From positions 186,001-250,000 of the forward strand of contig JACOUQ010000015.1 in NCBI GenBank assembly GCA_016177775.1: DNA of 64,000 bases, in the 5' to 3' direction. Origin of the DNA: Geobacter sp. GTDB lineage: Bacteria; Desulfobacterota; Desulfuromonadia; Geobacterales; Geobacteraceae. A program made the position numbers and the translations under genes. Below the pieces are notes generated by a model, which was not told the DNA's origin, searched no databases, and saw nothing but the letters and a program-made list of their open reading frames with translations. Positions 20,101 to 27,053 of this stretch are shown here, piece by piece; the stretch's first letter is position 1; each line of letters starts with the position of its first letter.

Positions 20101-20282
20101 ACCCTCCCCCTGCAGCAATGGTTGAGAAGGGTGGGGATGCAGCAAGCGCAGCAGTCCCTCCTGCATCGCAGGATGAAAAACCGACGGAAGCAGTCCCACA
20201 GAAGAGTGCAACCTTCAAAAAGGCCACAGCGGCTTCGTCGCAGGCCAGGAGGAAAAAACATGGAAAACGCGCCAAGAAATGA
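17142..20282 (+). CDS. Large TPR lipoprotein (1046 aa)
   Basis: MKRIRLLFFAIPAILTAC has a lipobox (LTAC) with the modified Cys at residue 18, so it is a lipoprotein. TPR and Sel1-like helical repeats run from about residue 40 to 900, with recurrent W/Y-A-x-Y-x-x-ALxxYxxF patterns. The C-terminal ~100 residues are low complexity (Ala/Pro/Glu) ending in a basic KKHGKRAKK tail. Residues ~87-107 (PPPLTPAPLPQGEGG) are encoded by an intergenic-type palindrome inserted in the gene. It resembles the large TPR proteins that accompany Myxococcus gliding motors, but I cannot assign orthology. Confidence 0.82.
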   Translation: MKRIRLLFFAIPAILTACQTGGSRETIAQLRNMKMEIKEETIEGGLAKAMESYQRFLDETPESALTPAAMRRLADLKIEREYGYLTAPAAPPPLTPAPLPQGEGGSAEASTEELERAEAREAISLYKKLLEKYPLYQGNDQVLYQMSRAYEELGQTEDAMGVMDRLVRDFPQSRYLDEVRFRRAEFFFVRRRYLDAEGAYKSIVDMGVKSPYYELALYKLGWTFYKQELYEDALHRFIALLDRKVATGYDFAQTKDDQERKRVDDAFRVISQSFSYLRGADAVMEYFDAHGKRSYEDRIYSNLGEFYFDKRRYSDAAAAYSAFVKRNPFHLVSPQFHMRVIEIQMAGGFPSVVIDAKKEFARNYGLKAEYWKHFEPAGRPEVLGFLKTNFTDLAHHYHSLYQNPEHAKEKGENFQEALHWYEEFLVSFPQDAESPAINYQLADLLLENHSFARAALEYEKTAYDYPSHEKSSAAGYAAIYAYREQLKTAGPEEKDKVKSETVASSLKFAETYPKHEKAAIVLGAAADDLDDMKEYEQALATGRKLIQDFPGADQEVLKSAWIVVGHSCYELQQYAEAEAAYVKVLALLPAEDKGRSGFMDNLAASIYKQGEQANALKDYRAASDHFLRVGRMAPTSKIRVNAEYDAAAALIQLKEWKTAATVLAGFRELFPGHELQPEVTRKIAHVYREDGQLALAADEYERVEKEFQDEEVRRGALMLAGELHQQTGNNKQALAVYRRFVGFFPQPVEVNLETRNKIAEILKGDNDQKGYLNELMEMVAIDAAAGQARTPRTRYLAGKGALVLAEQTYDRFKEVRLVKPLEANLRKKKELMKETTQAFNKLVDYEVGEVTAAATFYLADIYAHFSKSLTESERPDGLNAQEMQEFELAIEEQAYPFEEKAIQIHEKNMELISRGIYNPWIDKSLGKLARLVPVRYDKPEVPSEIVASLESYAFEIERPAPPAAPAAAPVEAPAAALEVKAETAAEDPPPAAMVEKGGDAASAAVPPASQDEKPTEAVPQKSATFKKATAASSQARRKKHGKRAKK
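17400..17462. repeat. Palindromic repeat inserted in frame inside the TPR lipoprotein gene
   Basis: The bases coding PPPLTPAPLPQGEGG have the signature of the widespread intergenic element CCCTCACCCC...CCCTCTCCCT...GGCGAGGGGG. It sits between ordinary helical repeats, and the reading frame is kept. A related element forms the C-terminus of the transporter at 52741-53892. Confidence 0.75.
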
Positions 20283-21042
20283 TGCAACGAGGGGAAGCGA
20301 GCAGGGGAGCTGTTCCCGGACGGTAAAGATTGCCGGTTACCTGCTGTTGGCGATAGACCTCTCGCTCTTCGCAGGATGCGCCACCGCGGGCAAGGCCAAG
20401 GTGGAGCCTGCTGAGCCCACACCCGCCGTAACAGCACAACCTTCTCCCCCCCTGTCGACAGGGCCCTCTGTGGTGCGCCTCACTGATGGTCGTGAAGGGT
20501 TTGTGATCAAGGAACCATCCATCAAGGATGCGCTGTCGCGTGCGGAGTTCGATCAGGCGAGCGCCATGATCAGGGAAGCGAAGTATGACAAGGCGATCGA
20601 ATTGCTGGAAATGTTAATCGCACAGTCGCCGGGACTCACCGCGCCCCACATCAATGTCGCCATTGCTTATGGACGGACAAGCAAGCCGGAGCAGGCCGAG
20701 CAGCATCTGAAAAAAGCCCTGGAATTGATCCCCGGTCATCCGGTGGCGAGCAATGAATACGGTCTGCTGTTGCGTAAAGCGGGACGTTTTGTCGAGAGCC
20801 GGCAGATTTACGAGAAATCGCTCGCAGCTTTTCCTGAATATTATCCGATACACAAAAACCTCGGGATCCTTTGCGACCTGTATCTGAAGGATTCGGCCTG
20901 TGCCGCTCAACATTACGAGGTCTATGGCAAGGCGATGCCCAGGGACGAGCATGTGAAGTTGTGGATTGCCGATCTGCAGACCCGGGCGGGAAGCAGTATG
21001 ACGGCATCAGCAAGGATAGAGAACGGAACCGCCCGTCCCTAG
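20260..21042 (+). CDS. TPR lipoprotein (260 aa)
   Basis: ATG at 20260 lies behind AGGAGG (20247-20252), so I reject the longer upstream frame; the gene overlaps the previous one by 23 bases. The N-terminus has 20 cytoplasmic-like residues, then the hydrophobic stretch IAGYLLLAIDLSLFAGC with a lipobox (FAGC). A Pro-rich linker precedes at least three TPR units at residues ~90-230 (ASAMIREAKYDKAIELLEM, APHINVAIAYG, NEYGLLLRKAGRFVESRQIY). It is probably an outer- or inner-membrane lipoprotein partner of the 1046-aa TPR lipoprotein. Confidence 0.8.
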   Translation: MENAPRNDATRGSEQGSCSRTVKIAGYLLLAIDLSLFAGCATAGKAKVEPAEPTPAVTAQPSPPLSTGPSVVRLTDGREGFVIKEPSIKDALSRAEFDQASAMIREAKYDKAIELLEMLIAQSPGLTAPHINVAIAYGRTSKPEQAEQHLKKALELIPGHPVASNEYGLLLRKAGRFVESRQIYEKSLAAFPEYYPIHKNLGILCDLYLKDSACAAQHYEVYGKAMPRDEHVKLWIADLQTRAGSSMTASARIENGTARP

Positions 21043-21086
21043 CAACCTGGCAATATGGGGTGGATCGCCGCTATACGGAGTAACCT

Positions 21087-21425
21087 ATGTATCGAAAGTT
21101 GATTTTCAGCCTCTGCCTGGTTCTGTTTTCGGTCGCTATTGTTGTGGCTGAGGATAATGGATCAAATGGACCCAATGCAGCCAATGGACCCGATGTATCC
21201 AATGGATCCGGAGACTCGGATGCCAAGACGCTCAGGGGTATGTCGGTTCTCGGCAATAATGAAGCACCGATGTCGCTTTTTATCGTTCCCTGGAAAAGTT
21301 CCGAGCTGGGCGTAGAGACGAACCTAAGCAGAACGTTGAATGAACGTGATGTGCCGGTGGATCGGGACGTTTTCATGCGCGAGCTCGCTTTCTACCAGGT
21401 CAGCGTCGGCGGCAAGACCAAATGA
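21087..21425 (+). CDS. Small secreted protein with Asn-Gly-rich linker (112 aa)
   Basis: The signal peptide is MYRKLIFSLCLVLFSVAIVVA. Mature residues 22-45 are a short degenerate tandem repeat (SNGPNAANGPDVSNGSG). A compact C-terminal half follows (SLFIVPWKSSELGVETNL...FMRELAFYQVSVGGK). I do not recognise the family. It lies at the end of the TPR block and before a double-hairpin repeat, so the downstream motor genes may be expressed separately. The IVPWKSSELG motif is the part to use in a search. Confidence 0.65.
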   Translation: MYRKLIFSLCLVLFSVAIVVAEDNGSNGPNAANGPDVSNGSGDSDAKTLRGMSVLGNNEAPMSLFIVPWKSSELGVETNLSRTLNERDVPVDRDVFMRELAFYQVSVGGKTK

Positions 21426-21430
21426 TTTCA

Positions 21431-21512
21431 TTCATCGACCACCCCCCTGCCCCCTCCTAACCAAGGAGGGGGAGATCGCTCCCCTCCTATTTTAGGAGGG
21501 GCTGGGGGTGGT
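21431..21512. repeat. Double-hairpin intergenic repeat, reverse complement of 14605-14685
   Basis: CCCCCTCCTAACCAAGGAGGGGG and CCCCTCCTATTTTAGGAGGGG hairpins sit within ACCACCCCC / GGGGGTGGT. The order and flanks are those of the element at 14605 read on the other strand. Confidence 0.8.
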
Positions 21513-21590
21513 AAAGGTCCGGAATTAAATTAACACCGCATTCCGCGGATCATACGACCAACAAAGGTCAACCAGCCAAGGAGGCAAACG

Positions 21591-22229
21591 ATGTACGGAT
21601 TAGTAAGGTTTTTTCAGATGGGCGGGGTCTTCATGTTCCCTATTCTACTCACGCTTGCGGTCGGCATCGCCATCGCGATCGAGCGCTGGATTCATCTGAA
21701 GCGCGTCAAGGCGGAGAACAGCAAGGTATGGGACGAGGTGCATCCGGTTCTGGCCGAGGGGAATTTCGACAAGGCCAGGGAAATGGTCAACGAGGACCAA
21801 TCGACCCTCTCGCAGATGCTGGCGATGGGGCTGGCGCGCCAGGGGGCGGTCAGACGGCGGGAAGATATAGAAATCGCCATGGAAGAGAGGATGATGGAGA
21901 TAGTTCCTCAATTGGAAAAGAGGACACCGTACCTGGCGCTCCTCTCCAATATCGCCACCCTCTTCGGACTGCTCGGCACCATCATGGGTCTTATCACGGC
22001 CTTCGCCGCGGTTGCCACTGCGAGCCCCGCCGAAAAGGCCGCCCTGCTCGCGGCCAGCATTTCGGAGGCCATGAACTGCACAGCGTTCGGTCTGATGACA
22101 GCCATCCCGCTTTTGCTGCTCCATGCCCGCCTGACAACAACCACCGGCCAGATCGTGAACAGCCTGGAGATGGCATCGGTAAAGGCGCTGAATACTATCT
22201 CGACTTTCACCAAGCGCCCCCAATATTGA
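21591..22229 (+). CDS. TolQ/ExbB/MotA-family proton-channel protein
   Basis: This 212-aa protein has three membrane segments in the TolQ/ExbB layout: residues ~10-30 (GGVFMFPILLTLAVGIAIAI), ~120-145 (LALLSNIATLFGLLGTIMGLITAF) and ~165-185. The family signature LGTIMGLITAF and the Pro/Thr-rich TM3 are present. It is the stator channel that, with ExbD/TolR partners, converts proton flow into mechanical work on periplasmic proteins. ExbD genes follow 12 bases later. Start ATG 21591 follows AAGGAGG. The closest use by context is an AglR/GltG-like motor rather than classic TonB iron uptake; this is inferred. Confidence 0.9.
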   Translation: MYGLVRFFQMGGVFMFPILLTLAVGIAIAIERWIHLKRVKAENSKVWDEVHPVLAEGNFDKAREMVNEDQSTLSQMLAMGLARQGAVRRREDIEIAMEERMMEIVPQLEKRTPYLALLSNIATLFGLLGTIMGLITAFAAVATASPAEKAALLAASISEAMNCTAFGLMTAIPLLLLHARLTTTTGQIVNSLEMASVKALNTISTFTKRPQY

Positions 22230-22241
22230 CAGGAGCCGATC

Positions 22242-22709
22242 ATGGCCAGACGTAAATGGAGAAAAAAGGAATCACTCGAAACGGATATCATGGAGCTTTT
22301 GAACCTGACACCGATGATGGATGTATTTACGGTTCTGGTGGTTTTTCTGCTCATCACTGCCGTCTTTACGAGCATTACGGTCATGGACCTGAGTGTCCCG
22401 ACCAGTGCCGGCGGAGCTGCTGCCAACAAGCCTAATTTTGCCATCGAGGTGATTGTCCGCAAGTCAGGACTGGAAATTGCCAACGGGAAGTCCGTGGAGG
22501 CCGCCATTCCCAAAAAAGACGATAAGTACGACCTCAAGAAGCTGTCCGAACTGCTCCTTGCTCTGAAAGCCAAATATCCGGAGAAGGAAGACGCGACGGT
22601 TTTGATGGAGCCGAAGGTGGAATACGATCATCTGGTTCAGGTCATGGATGCGGTTCGCGGCGCCGAAACACCCCTCTTTCCAAAGATATCCATAGGAGAC
22701 GCGCCATGA
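22242..22709 (+). CDS. ExbD/TolR-family protein (first copy)
   Basis: This 155-aa protein has a short basic N-terminus (MARRKWRKKE), a segment LNLTPMMDVFTVLVVFLLITAVF containing the conserved membrane Asp of ExbD/TolR, and a periplasmic domain. That Asp is the proton-carrying residue in the family. The gene sits 12 bases after the TolQ-like gene and overlaps the second ExbD by four bases, so the three are coupled. Two different ExbD subunits with one channel protein match the AglQRS-type arrangement. Confidence 0.9.
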   Translation: MARRKWRKKESLETDIMELLNLTPMMDVFTVLVVFLLITAVFTSITVMDLSVPTSAGGAAANKPNFAIEVIVRKSGLEIANGKSVEAAIPKKDDKYDLKKLSELLLALKAKYPEKEDATVLMEPKVEYDHLVQVMDAVRGAETPLFPKISIGDAP

Positions 22710-23206
22710 GAGAAAGCAGGCGTATGAAACGGATGGAGCGTAATAACAAAAATCATTACGTACGTCTGAATCTGATACCGATGCTGGATGTTCTTTCCGT
22801 CCTGGTGTTCTTTCTGCTCTTTCACTCATTCAACGGCGACATGCCGGAACAGCGCCTCGCTCTGCCCCAGTCCGTCGTCGAGACCAAGCCGAGGGGAACA
22901 GTGGCGATCTCGGTCACACCCGAAGCAGTACTGGTTCAGGGCGAACCGGTGGTAGGGACCCCAGCCCTGTATGATGACCGCATCGGGACGGTTCGTGAAG
23001 TAACCGAGCGACTGGCACAGATTCAGAGCAGTATGAACAACGACACCGGCATCAAGCCCAATGCTGAAAACGAAACCAGGGAAATCACTCTCCTGGCTGA
23101 TAAAACGATTCCGTTCAACGTCCTTAAAAAAATAATGACAAGCTGCACGGCTTCTGGTTACGGAAAGATTTCACTTGCCGTCATCCAGAAGACGACGCAC
23201 GGCTAG
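22706..23206 (+). CDS. ExbD/TolR-family protein (second copy)
   Basis: This 166-aa protein has LNLIPMLDVLSVLVFFLLFHSF at residues ~16-38, including the conserved Asp in the membrane segment. The periplasmic domain (about 50-166) differs strongly from the first copy, so the pair is not a recent duplication. The ATGA overlap with the preceding gene shows translational coupling. It likely forms a heteromeric stator with the 22242 product. Confidence 0.9.
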   Translation: MRESRRMKRMERNNKNHYVRLNLIPMLDVLSVLVFFLLFHSFNGDMPEQRLALPQSVVETKPRGTVAISVTPEAVLVQGEPVVGTPALYDDRIGTVREVTERLAQIQSSMNNDTGIKPNAENETREITLLADKTIPFNVLKKIMTSCTASGYGKISLAVIQKTTHG

Positions 23207-23216
23207 CGGGTGTACT

Positions 23217-24689
23217 GTGAATACATCATTATTACAGCAGGAATTGGCGCCGCTTAACGCGCGGATCGAGCAGGCACGGGGAACGCTTGCGGAGCTCGAG
23301 AGCGAGATGCGCGCGGTAGACGCAGAGCTTGAAACCTTTTCCGTCGACCGAATGCGTTTCGACGCCCTGCGGGAAGCCTGCAATTTCCTCGACCGGCTCG
23401 ACGAACTGGAAGGTGGTCAACTCTTCTGGGGAGAATTGCCGGAGATAGAGGATGCCGCCGGGCGTATCGCACGGCTGCGGAGCAGCATCGCCAGCTTCGA
23501 CGGGGAAATCCGCGGGGTCCTGGAAAAACAGGCGAATCTCAAGGCACAGGCGAACCAGCGTCTTGATGAACTTGACCAACTGTACGAAGAAATAGACAAT
23601 GCGCATGATCGGGACGAGAGGCGCGAGAGTGAATTTGCCATCGAACGGGAACTTTCCCCGGTTCCGCATCAGGCGGCGGCGATGCCGTGGAGTTGCGATG
23701 ACGAGAGCGATCGGCGCTACCGCCGCAACCTGCGCACCGCCCTGCTCCTCAGCCTGCTCCTTGCGATCATCGTCCGCCTGGTGGTCGTGCCGGTGCCGGT
23801 CCGTCCGGCCGTTGCCCAGATTCCGGAACGGTTGGCGATGATGGTAAGGCAGGAGCACAAGAAGCCGGAGCCGGTTAAAAAAGCCAGGGAAGAGAACAAA
23901 GATCAGAAAAAGGAAGAGAAAGCAGGAGACAAAACAGTAGCTAAAAACGAAGAGAAAAAGCAGGCAGCCCCGGCCCCGGAACGCCCCAAAGCAGCCGTGG
24001 CTGAACGGACGGCCGCGCCCAAGAGATCTGAAAACGTAGGGGTACTGGCGTTCAAGGAGAGTTTCAAAGACCTTCTTGACGAGACGACCGTTCCCAGACT
24101 CGGGACCGAGGCCCGTCTGAGCAACGCGGCTAACCGAACCGGGCAGGCCGTGGCGAGCCGTTCCCTGGTGACGATGCAGGGAGGGGGAGGGTCCGGTGGT
24201 GGGTACGGCAATGCCGCATTCAGTCGGAATGTTGGCAGCGGCGGGATCGGCAATGGCGGTGTCGGTCGGAATGCCGGCGGCGGTGGGAACGGTGCCCGGA
24301 TTGGCAGCGGAGGCAATGGCTTTGCGCAGGTCAAGAGTGGGATCGCAGGCCCGGGGGCGAAGGAGTCCAGGCCGCTCAGCTCCGGGGGACGTCCGGCCCG
24401 AACCGATGAAGAGATTCAACTGCTGTTCGATCGTTACAAGGCCGCGCTCTACCGTATCTACAATACCGAATTGCGCAAGGATCCGACTCTTCGCGGGAAG
24501 ATGGTACTGCGGCTGACTATCGAACCGAACGGGGCGGTTTCTGCCTGCGGCGTGGAGTCGTGCAATATGAACGCGCCTGACTTCAACACACAGATTGTCG
24601 ACAGGGTCAGGAAGTTCAACTTCGGCCCCAAAGACGGGGTGCCGAAGACGACGATCCTGTATCCCATCGACTTCCTCCCAGCCAGGTAA
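23217..24689 (+). CDS. AgmX/TonB-like energy-transducing protein (490 aa)
   Basis: The likely start is GTG 23217; longer frames read into the previous gene. Residues 1-150 are a cytoplasmic coiled coil, followed by one membrane segment (TALLLSLLLAIIVRLVVVPVPV, ~172-193). A Lys/Glu/Pro-rich periplasmic spacer, a Gly/Asn-rich stretch (~310-370) and a C-terminal AgmX/PglI-type, TonB-C-like domain follow (~395-490, LFDRYKAALYRIYNTELRKD...GKMVLRLTIEPNGAVSACGVES). The large cytoplasmic coiled coil is unlike ordinary TonB. With the TolQ/ExbD genes it completes the motor. AgmX homologues act in Myxococcus gliding; the role here is inferred. Confidence 0.85.
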   Translation: MNTSLLQQELAPLNARIEQARGTLAELESEMRAVDAELETFSVDRMRFDALREACNFLDRLDELEGGQLFWGELPEIEDAAGRIARLRSSIASFDGEIRGVLEKQANLKAQANQRLDELDQLYEEIDNAHDRDERRESEFAIERELSPVPHQAAAMPWSCDDESDRRYRRNLRTALLLSLLLAIIVRLVVVPVPVRPAVAQIPERLAMMVRQEHKKPEPVKKAREENKDQKKEEKAGDKTVAKNEEKKQAAPAPERPKAAVAERTAAPKRSENVGVLAFKESFKDLLDETTVPRLGTEARLSNAANRTGQAVASRSLVTMQGGGGSGGGYGNAAFSRNVGSGGIGNGGVGRNAGGGGNGARIGSGGNGFAQVKSGIAGPGAKESRPLSSGGRPARTDEEIQLLFDRYKAALYRIYNTELRKDPTLRGKMVLRLTIEPNGAVSACGVESCNMNAPDFNTQIVDRVRKFNFGPKDGVPKTTILYPIDFLPAR

Positions 24690-24810
24690 AGTGGTGGCTG
24701 ATCCGGTTTTTTATAGAGCTTGATTCGGCAAATACCGGCCTGGGGTTTTTGCTTGTCATGTTAACGGATTTTCAGTAAGCTGGCGTCGATACTCTGCAGG
24801 GGAGGCAGCA

Positions 24811-25050
24811 TTGAGTCCGACGGTATTCAGGGAGAGCGGTTTTCGGTTTTATTTCTTCTCTCGTGAGGAACCCCGGATGCATATCCATGTACACGGGCAG
24901 ACGGGGGAAGCGAAATTCTGGATCGAGCCGCAGATCGAGCTGGCACAGAATTATGGTCTGCATGATCCCGAACTGAATCTTGTCCGGCAGCTGATCGAGG
25001 AACACGAGAATGAGATACGAGATGCTTGGAAACGGCACTTCAGCGGTTGA
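24811..25050 (+). CDS. DUF4160-family protein (79 aa)
   Basis: The start is TTG at 24811 behind GGGGAGG. The product shows the DUF4160 pattern: FRESGFRFYFFSREEPRMHIHVHG, then AKFWIEPQIELAQNYGL and a helix ending WKRHFSG. DUF4160 genes usually precede a DUF2442 gene, as here with a 41-base overlap, and such pairs are often discussed as toxin-antitoxin-like. No function is shown here. The spacer 24690-24810 has no gene. Confidence 0.85.
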   Translation: MSPTVFRESGFRFYFFSREEPRMHIHVHGQTGEAKFWIEPQIELAQNYGLHDPELNLVRQLIEEHENEIRDAWKRHFSG

Positions 25051-25555
25051 AGTCACGAACGTGTCGACACACGGCCTCTGGCTCCTGATCCATGAAAAGG
25101 AAGTTTTCCTTCCATTTGAGAAGTTCCCGTGGTTTCAGGACGCGCCGATAGGAAAGGTGGTTCATGTGGAGCTCCCTACGGAGCAGCACCTGTACTGGCC
25201 TGAGCTGGACGTGGATCTCGAGGTGGAGAGCGTTTTGTATCCTGAGCGTTATCCGCTGGTGAGCAGGGTGCATGAGGCAGGGGAGGGCTATGCACCTCAA
25301 GAGCGCACGGCGGAGTGGGATCAGGAGAAAATCGACAACTGCGTGCTCGCTCTGCTCCAGTTGACGCTGCATGACGGGGTGTATGCGTGGAAGGGGCATG
25401 ATTTCGACGTCATGAACCGGCTTTTCGAGAAGGGGTACATTCTGGATCCGAGGAATAAGAATAAGTCGGTTTTCCTCACAGAAAGAGGGCTAGTAAGGTC
25501 AAAGGAGCTTTTTGAGGAGTTGTTTGGAAAGAAAGAGGGGGGGGCAATTAAATAA
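25010..25555 (+). CDS. DUF2442-DUF6429-like fusion protein (181 aa)
   Basis: Residues ~10-85 match DUF2442 (VSTHGLWLLIHEKEVFLPFEKFPWF, then a W-rich end). Residues ~105-175 (NCVLALLQLTLHDGVYAWKGHDFDVMNRL...NKSVFLTERG) match the DUF6429 helical domain, normally a free-standing small protein. The N-terminal part overlaps the DUF4160 gene. ATG 25010 or 25022 could be used. The fusion suggests that the DUF6429 partner functions together with the DUF4160/2442 pair; the function is unknown. Confidence 0.8.
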   Translation: MRYEMLGNGTSAVEVTNVSTHGLWLLIHEKEVFLPFEKFPWFQDAPIGKVVHVELPTEQHLYWPELDVDLEVESVLYPERYPLVSRVHEAGEGYAPQERTAEWDQEKIDNCVLALLQLTLHDGVYAWKGHDFDVMNRLFEKGYILDPRNKNKSVFLTERGLVRSKELFEELFGKKEGGAIK

Positions 25556-25649
25556 AGATGTCCGTAGAATTCCCGTCCCTAGAATTCCCGACAAATACAA
25601 AGCCATTCTTCTGTCTTCGAATAGCTTCTGACTCTTGTGAGGTAGCCTG

Positions 25650-26123
25650 ATGACAGATTTGATCTCAGCGGGGGGGCGCCGGCGCCTTCAAGAGGAATTC
25701 GACCATCTCTGGACGGTGGAGCGCCCCAAAGTCGTCCAGGGGGTCGCCGATGCCGCGGCCGAGGGGGACCGCTCGGAGAACGCCGAGTACATCTATGGGA
25801 AGAAGCGCCTTCGGGAGATCGACCGGAAGCTCAAGCACCTGGGGAGGCGCCTGAAGGTACTCAAGGTCGCCGCCCCGCCTGCCAACCCGACGGTCGTTTC
25901 CTTCGGTTGCTGGGTGGCCTATGAGGACGAGGAGGGGGATGAGCGCTGTTACCAGCTGGTCGGTCCCGACGAGTTCGATGTCGGTGAAGGAAAAATAAGC
26001 ATCGATTCGCCGGTCGGCAAGGCGCTCCTCGGCAGGCGGGTGGACGACGAGGTGACCATCCGGCGGCCGGCAGGGGAGCTGACAGTGACCATTGTCGGGA
26101 TCAGCGCCCGCAGGCCGGGGTAG
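25650..26123 (+). CDS. greB: Transcription elongation factor GreB-type
   Basis: This 157-aa protein has the GreA/GreB layout: an N-terminal coiled coil (residues 1-75) with the tip EGDRSENAEYIYGKKRL carrying the Asp/Glu pair that reaches the RNA polymerase active site, then a C-terminal FKBP-like domain with SPVGKALLGRRVDDEV. The YIYGKKRLREID stretch is more GreB-like than GreA-like. Gre factors stimulate cleavage of backtracked RNA. It is a single gene, 94 bases after the DUF6429 fusion, and faces a convergent gene. Confidence 0.93.
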   Translation: MTDLISAGGRRRLQEEFDHLWTVERPKVVQGVADAAAEGDRSENAEYIYGKKRLREIDRKLKHLGRRLKVLKVAAPPANPTVVSFGCWVAYEDEEGDERCYQLVGPDEFDVGEGKISIDSPVGKALLGRRVDDEVTIRRPAGELTVTIVGISARRPG

Positions 26124-26169
26124 ATCTCATGCAGCAGCTATCAATGGTATGTCTGGCTTCCGACACCCC

Positions 26170-26877
26170 TCAGGAGGCCTGTTTCCCCGTCTTTCCCGAT
26201 TGTTTAAGTTGGGCCAGAAAGACCACATGACGGAGGCCGCCACGGCCGGGGCGGCTGGTGGTCACCGTGAAGCCGGCACTCCGCAGCCGCTTGTCGAAAC
26301 CCTCGTCATAGTTTTCCCCCCACACAGCCACAACCCCGCCGGGCTTGAGCGCGGCCCGCATATTTTCGATGGCCCGGCTGCCGTAAAGCGGATCATCTCT
26401 CTGGTCTGTTTTTGCGTGAGGGCCGCGGTACAGGTCGAGGATGATGGCGTCGAAGCGCGACTCCTCACTGTCCACGGCGCTCTGGCGGATACGGCGCGCG
26501 ACGTCGCAGATCTCCACGGTTACCCGCGGATCGTCGACGGCGCTTTCCGTGAGAGCTGCCAGGGGTCCCCGGCACCATTGGACGACGACCGGGTTCAACT
26601 CGGCCACGACGACCTGAGCCGTAAGGGGAAGGGTGTCAAGGACCGACTTGAGCGTAAAGCCCATCCCCAGTCCTCCCACCAAGACCCGCGGGCTTTCCCC
26701 GTTCTTCAGGTGGCCGCAGCCGAGCTGGCCCAACACCACTTCGGAACGGTTTGCCAGGCTGTTCATAAGTACCTGGGGGCCGATCATGATCAAAAAGTCC
26801 CGCTCGCCGCGCTGACGCAGTTCGAGTATGCCTTCTTCGGTGGAAATGCTTTCTATCGTTTTCCAGGGCTGTGCCAC
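26170..26877 (-). CDS. Spermidine-synthase-fold methyltransferase-like protein (235 aa)
   Basis: The Rossmann motif VLVGGLGMGFTL (residues ~65-76) and the acidic VAELNPVVVQW after beta-2 are typical of the spermidine synthase/PMT-like fold, followed by FDAIILDLYRGPH and a GGVVAVWGEN strand. The DxxxD residues that bind polyamines in true SpeE are not evident, so a real spermidine synthase is unlikely. The gene is convergent with greB. The spacer 26124-26169 shows no clear terminator. Confidence 0.8.
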   Translation of the reverse strand: MAQPWKTIESISTEEGILELRQRGERDFLIMIGPQVLMNSLANRSEVVLGQLGCGHLKNGESPRVLVGGLGMGFTLKSVLDTLPLTAQVVVAELNPVVVQWCRGPLAALTESAVDDPRVTVEICDVARRIRQSAVDSEESRFDAIILDLYRGPHAKTDQRDDPLYGSRAIENMRAALKPGGVVAVWGENYDEGFDKRLRSAGFTVTTSRPGRGGLRHVVFLAQLKQSGKTGKQAS

Positions 26878-27053
26878 GGTTACCTGCCTTTTGGTGCTTT
26901 TTTATGATTCATACTGTACCAGAAAAGCCCGGCATGTTCTGCTATTACTTCACCTGGTGCGCTTACGAGTAGCATTCACCCACGCCCTTTTTTGCCAGCC
27001 TTGATGATTTTCCGGCTCTTTTTCTGCTGTTACCCTGGTAATAGCAGACTGCG

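Noticed and set aside
26170-26877. Assignment as a true spermidine synthase
   Set aside because: The fold is right but the polyamine-binding acidic motifs are not evident.
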